Shown: positions 23,431-26,422 of the stretch, piece after piece
How positions within the stretch are numbered: position 1 is the stretch's first letter
Layout of the letters: each line of letters starts with the position of its first letter
Virus record (IMG/VR): IMGVR_UViG_3300044491_004231
Coordinates: 1-26,422 of that record
Strand: one strand, 5' to 3'
DNA from: a virus
DNA: 26,422 nucleotides
Position numbers and translations under genes: made by a program
The notes under the pieces: model-generated
Databases searched by the model: none
The model's input: the letters and a program-made list of their open reading frames with translations, nothing else
What the model was told of the DNA's origin: nothing

Positions 23431-23438
23431 CTTTAAAC
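23431..23438 (-). promoter_or_regulatory. GTTTAAAG element, leftward, in divergent gap
   Basis: Exact GTTTAAAG on the minus strand, 20 nt before the ATG at 23410. A near-copy (GTTTAAAA) follows directly. It is the left arm of a palindrome shared with the rightward copy. Confidence 0.55.
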
Positions 23439-23443
23439 TTTAA

Positions 23444-23451
23444 GTTTAAAG
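23444..23451 (+). promoter_or_regulatory. GTTTAAAG element, rightward, in divergent gap
   Basis: Exact GTTTAAAG, 21 nt before the ATG at 23473. It is the right arm of the 21-bp palindrome. Confidence 0.55.
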
Positions 23452-23472
23452 CTTTGTAGCAAATTTGAAACT

Positions 23473-23940
23473 ATGCCTTCTAAAATCTCTGTTACTATTA
23501 TAAAAACAAAATCTGTTGACGCAGTTTCTGACCTAAATAAAATGGCTGTACACTTAGAGCAGGTTTTAACTGAAAAAGAAGGAGTTGAGGTAAAGACTAG
23601 ACAGTCAGTTACAGAGACCGTAATAAAATCTTCAGACTATATTGTTTTTATAGGTTGGGACACTCTAGGAATTTCTAATATTTTCTCTGCACTTCATACG
23701 CTTGAAAAAACAGAAGTAGAGGACGATAAAAAAATATTCTTATTTGACGAGCCAGGAAGTAATTGCTGGGATGATTTAAATAGGTTACTCACGTTCGGCA
23801 TGGATTTAGATAGAATAGACAGTAAACTTTTTACAAAAATTGAGCATTGTTGGAACTATCGTGATATAATGAGCTATATAGACCTAAAGTTAAGAAAGTC
23901 AGAAGCTAATGCAAACTCAGGAGATTCTAGCGCTGTGTAA
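23473..23940 (+). CDS. Hypothetical alpha/beta protein (155 aa), possible Rossmann-like nucleotide-binding fold
   Basis: Alternating strands and helices: KISVTIIKTKSV, VIKSSDYIVFIGWDTLG, then DKKIFLFDEPGSNCWDDLNRLL and a closing helix FTKIEHCWNYRDIMSYIDLKLR. The order SDYIVFIGW then KKIFLFDEPGS resembles Rossmann-like nucleotide-binding families (SLOG/LOG or deoxyribosyltransferase type), but no catalytic signature (such as PGGxGTxxE) is present. This is a fold guess only. First gene of the rightward unit leading to the portal; the C-terminus overlaps the next gene by 32 nt. Confidence 0.6.
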   Translation: MPSKISVTIIKTKSVDAVSDLNKMAVHLEQVLTEKEGVEVKTRQSVTETVIKSSDYIVFIGWDTLGISNIFSALHTLEKTEVEDDKKIFLFDEPGSNCWDDLNRLLTFGMDLDRIDSKLFTKIEHCWNYRDIMSYIDLKLRKSEANANSGDSSAV

Positions 23941-24874
23941 TATTGAGGAGTCTGCATTAGATAAAATTTTAGCGCATGATAAATGGAAGCTAGAACAACA
24001 ACTTATTCACGATAAGTGGGTTGTTGAGTTTAATGCACATATCAAAAGTACCTCAAGACCTAAAATAATAACCACTCAAAATCTCTCTGAAGACGACGTG
24101 CTTATTAACGAACTAACTGGGTACGGAGAACTCGACGAAACGCATATCGGAAAGCTTTCAAAAACCCCGGTGTGGCAAGCATCAGAAAACAAAGCAATAG
24201 ATATTTTTTACGAATGGAAAAAAGCTATTAAGGATATAGACGATTTGCCTAAAAAAGATCTTAGTGACTCTAGGACCAAAAAGCTTTTAACAACCTTTCT
24301 CTGGTCTAACTCTCTCGCACAACGGAGTGTTCTTTGGCCAGATGGAAAAGACATGCATTATGTAGAGGCCGCAAAAAGAGAGATTAAACAAAAACTCCAG
24401 TCTTACGCAGATATAACTATTGTTAGATGCTATGAATCTTTTAAAAAGTTTTGGAAAGAAGTTAATGACGGAGCCGAAGTCGAGTTTAATTCAACCTTCA
24501 TGGCGCAAGTTTTAGACAACGCTTACGAAGAGACTCTTAAAAAAGAAAGGATAACCAAAAAATCTGATCTTTTAAAGTCTCCTTTATTTATAAAAATATC
24601 AGAAGATCATCCTAATATAGACCTAGAAGATCTTAAAGATCAAATGATCGCTAAGAGAGGAGATTTTATAAGCGCTATTTTAGCAATAGAGCTAAAAACA
24701 TTTTCCTTGACCGTCCCAGAAAAGTATAAAGAGCTATACACCCAAGATTCTTGGGGGGAAAACTACTTCAAGTACGTACGAAAATACGACGAAGCTTGGA
24801 GAAAAACTTATAAGTCATTGTATCAATCTATCCGCAAAGAACAAGAACTATGGAAGAAGGAATTAACATTTTAA
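23909..24874 (+). CDS. Hypothetical helical protein upstream of portal (321 aa)
   Basis: Starts 32 nt inside the previous gene and overlaps the next by 25 nt. The product is strongly helical and charged, rich in Lys, Glu and Trp (DKWKLEQQLIHDKWVVEFNAHIK, WRKTYKSLYQSIRKEQELWKKEL). The N-terminus (TQEILALCNIEESALDKIL) could be a small helix-turn-helix-like domain. Position two genes before the portal suggests a packaging or head-assembly role, such as a small terminase, but no motif proves it, and no ATPase or nuclease motif of a large terminase is present. Confidence 0.6.
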   Translation: MQTQEILALCNIEESALDKILAHDKWKLEQQLIHDKWVVEFNAHIKSTSRPKIITTQNLSEDDVLINELTGYGELDETHIGKLSKTPVWQASENKAIDIFYEWKKAIKDIDDLPKKDLSDSRTKKLLTTFLWSNSLAQRSVLWPDGKDMHYVEAAKREIKQKLQSYADITIVRCYESFKKFWKEVNDGAEVEFNSTFMAQVLDNAYEETLKKERITKKSDLLKSPLFIKISEDHPNIDLEDLKDQMIAKRGDFISAILAIELKTFSLTVPEKYKELYTQDSWGENYFKYVRKYDEAWRKTYKSLYQSIRKEQELWKKELTF

Positions 24875-25044
24875 CAACTGGGCATAACGTTAAAGTCGAC
24901 GGAGCCGAGGAGCTAATTGAAGAATGGGAAAATGGAAACATTACCCGGGAAGAGCTAAGAGAAAAGCTTATGAACCTAGAAACAATTGTTATTGATCTAA
25001 CCCAGGTAGTTGAGCCTAGTAAGTTTAAAGATAGCGAAGAATGA
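24850..25044 (+). CDS. Small acidic hypothetical protein (64 aa) before portal
   Basis: The ATG lies 25 nt inside the end of the previous gene, within a GAACAAGAACTATGGAAGAAG context. The product is acidic with one clear helical pair (AEELIEEWENGNITREELREKLMNL), then a short hydrophobic strand (TIVIDLTQVV). No family is recognised. The last codons contain the GTTTAAAG element that precedes the portal. Confidence 0.55.
   Translation: MEEGINILTTGHNVKVDGAEELIEEWENGNITREELREKLMNLETIVIDLTQVVEPSKFKDSEE
25023..25030 (+). promoter_or_regulatory. GTTTAAAG element (candidate late promoter) before portal gene
   Basis: Exact GTTTAAAG, 30 nt before the portal ATG at 25061. It lies in the last codons of the 64-aa ORF, so it could boost portal expression independently of the upstream genes. 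Confidence 0.5.
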
Positions 25045-25060
25045 TGTGTAGAAGTACCCA

Positions 25061-26422
25061 ATGAGCTCTGAAAATCCTCAAAGACATATTAAATCTGGGT
25101 TTTTCGACAGGTATTTTTCCCTGGGAGTTTCTCAAGGTAACTTAGCTGGATATAAGTCGGATCCTTATTCCTACTCAGGTGCCCCGCACCTTACAAGCGG
25201 AGTAATATTACCTCGTAGAGACGACATCCTCTTAGAAGAGGGCGGTGGTGGACCTAGGGCCATCGAGAAGTACATGAGGCTGTTCAACGACAGCCAAATC
25301 CTTGCCGCTTGGGAAAAGCTCATTGGTGAGATTGTACAGAGACCCTGGGAAGTTTATCCTGCTTCTGATTCTTCAGAAGACGAAGAAGTCGCAGAGTTTG
25401 TGCGTCAAGTAATCAATCGGATGGGTAGCAATACTCGACAATCGTACGGTAAAGAATCTTTAGTTTCTGCAAACTCTGGATTTGACACGTTCATCCGTGG
25501 AATGTGTGAGTCTATAGTGCTCGGAATGTCAGTAGCTGAGATCTGCTGGATGAGGCAAGGAAAGTACATTGTACCTTCAGAAATAAAATCTAGAGACCCA
25601 CGAAGATTTCTTTTTAGGCTTAATGAAGATGGGACCGTAAGCCCTAGACTTATTACAATGTTTTCTCCAGTAGAAGGCATGGGAGTTCCTCTTAGGTCTA
25701 TGGTAATGCATAGGCACTGGGCCTATAGCAATTTTATGGATGTCCACGGCTCTGGCCTTGGTCGCCAACTCTATCCGCTTGTAGAGTTTAGAAGAACTCT
25801 GCTTAATTTTTGGTTACAGTACGCAGATAAGCATACCACTCCAACTGCCGTGGGTAAGTTCAGCCTTGGCACTCCTGAAGAAGAAGTTAATTCCTTATTT
25901 ACGGCCTTACAACGTCTTGGGCAGGAAACTGCTGTTGTTATACCGGATGAAATGGAGATTAACTGGCTAGAAAGTAATGGAAGACCCGAACTTTATAATC
26001 AGTTAATCTCGTACATTGACCAACAAATTAGTTTCGTGATTAACGGTGAAACTACCGTTGGCCAGGAGACGGGAAGTGTTGGGTCGTTTGCGCGGGATCA
26101 GATCGCTGACTCTGTTCGTATGCGTAAAGCAAAGGCTTTTTCTGAAGAGCTTGACGAAACAATTAACTCCACTTTGGTCCGATGGATAGTAGAGCTTAAC
26201 TATCCCGGTAAAAACCCTCCTAGATTAGTCCGTAACTTTGAAGATCTTAAGCAGCGCGAAGATCCTGTTCGTATGGTTCAGGTTCTTTCGCAGCTAGGGG
26301 CCATAGGCTATCAAGTAGAAGATATAGACTGGCTTAGAGACAAGCTTAACATTCCTTCTCTAACTAAGCAAGAAATGCCTGATGGTGGGATGATGGGCGG
26401 GATGATGCCACCTGTAGAAGAA
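25061..26422 (+). CDS. Portal protein, Mu gp29-like (DUF935), 3' end cut by window
   Basis: Open from ATG 25061 to the window end (454 codons), so it is incomplete. The order of blocks matches DUF935 portals: DSQILAAWEKLIGEIVQRPWEVYP (early), FDTFIRGMCESIVLGMSVAEICW, KSRDPRRFLFRL, then WLQYADKHTTPTAVGKFSLGTPEEE, ALQRLGQETAVVIPDEMEINWLES, and QISFVINGETTVGQETGS (about residues 322-339). This protein would form the dodecameric ring at the capsid vertex through which DNA is packaged and to which the connector proteins bind. The visible end is Met/Gly-rich (GGMMGGMMPP). A GTTTAAAG element lies 30 nt upstream; no clear Shine-Dalgarno. Confidence 0.9.
   Translation, partial: MSSENPQRHIKSGFFDRYFSLGVSQGNLAGYKSDPYSYSGAPHLTSGVILPRRDDILLEEGGGGPRAIEKYMRLFNDSQILAAWEKLIGEIVQRPWEVYPASDSSEDEEVAEFVRQVINRMGSNTRQSYGKESLVSANSGFDTFIRGMCESIVLGMSVAEICWMRQGKYIVPSEIKSRDPRRFLFRLNEDGTVSPRLITMFSPVEGMGVPLRSMVMHRHWAYSNFMDVHGSGLGRQLYPLVEFRRTLLNFWLQYADKHTTPTAVGKFSLGTPEEEVNSLFTALQRLGQETAVVIPDEMEINWLESNGRPELYNQLISYIDQQISFVINGETTVGQETGSVGSFARDQIADSVRMRKAKAFSEELDETINSTLVRWIVELNYPGKNPPRLVRNFEDLKQREDPVRMVQVLSQLGAIGYQVEDIDWLRDKLNIPSLTKQEMPDGGMMGGMMPPVEE

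Larger units (their letters stand above)
23431..23451. repeat. 21-bp palindrome joining two divergent GTTTAAAG elements
   Basis: Arms CTTTAAACTT (23431-23440) and AAGTTTAAAG (23442-23451) are perfect inverted repeats around one T. Each arm contains one GTTTAAAG pointing outward, to the 1300-aa gene and the 155-aa gene. The two promoters would overlap or abut, so they may compete. Confidence 0.75.

Overview
The window looks like part of the genome of a lytic contractile-tailed phage (myovirus) infecting marine cyanobacteria. The evidence is a tail sheath gene, a phage-type family A DNA polymerase, a dCMP deaminase, and a short-form 6-phosphogluconate dehydrogenase (gnd), a well-known cyanophage auxiliary metabolic gene. 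The polymerase resembles mitochondrial DNA polymerase gamma rather than bacterial Pol I or T7 polymerase. From memory, this trait together with an unusual structural gene set was described for Synechococcus phage S-TIM5, so a member of that lineage is the best guess; no search could be run. No tRNA, insertion sequence, integrase or CRISPR array was seen.

Layout. 1-172: 3' end of a Gly/Ala-rich membrane-type protein. 282-2110 (+): gnd followed by tightly packed tiny ORFs, four of which look like single-pass membrane peptides. 2159-6302 (+): a conserved phage protein of unknown function, a metallophosphatase-like protein, the pol gamma-like polymerase and a small ORF. 6299-16249 (-): the head/neck/sheath block, transcribed leftward. 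In transcription order it holds three small tail-region genes, a giant sheath, a protease/scaffold fusion, a decoration protein, the major capsid protein, a terminator, and then Mu gp36-like and gp37-like connector genes. 16331-17771 (+): a four-gene island with dCMP deaminase, facing the opposite way and lying within the structural genes. 17768-23410 (-): three large virion-type proteins (1300 aa, a leucine-rich-repeat protein, a coiled-coil structural protein). 23473-26422 (+): two unknown proteins, a small ORF and a Mu gp29-type (DUF935) portal, cut by the window end.

Two promoter classes can be read from the sequence. Metabolic and replication genes (gnd, the 2159 gene, polymerase, dCMP deaminase) have sigma70-like -10 boxes 21-23 nt before the ATG and no Shine-Dalgarno. 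One of them is a perfect TTGACA-17-TATAAT. Structural and late-type units instead carry an 8-mer, GTTTAAAG, always pointing at the gene and 11-39 nt before the start codon. Seven copies are intergenic. An eighth lies inside the protease gene, 26 nt before an in-frame ATG that would yield the scaffold alone. I propose GTTTAAAG as the core of this phage's late promoter; this is the most interesting regulatory signal in the window.

How the genes fit together: gnd and dCMP deaminase would supply NADPH and pyrimidine deoxynucleotides for replication by the pol gamma-like enzyme. Portal, protease/scaffold, decoration, capsid and connector genes build a head distantly related to that of phage Mu. 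The sheath and large tail-region proteins build a contractile tail.
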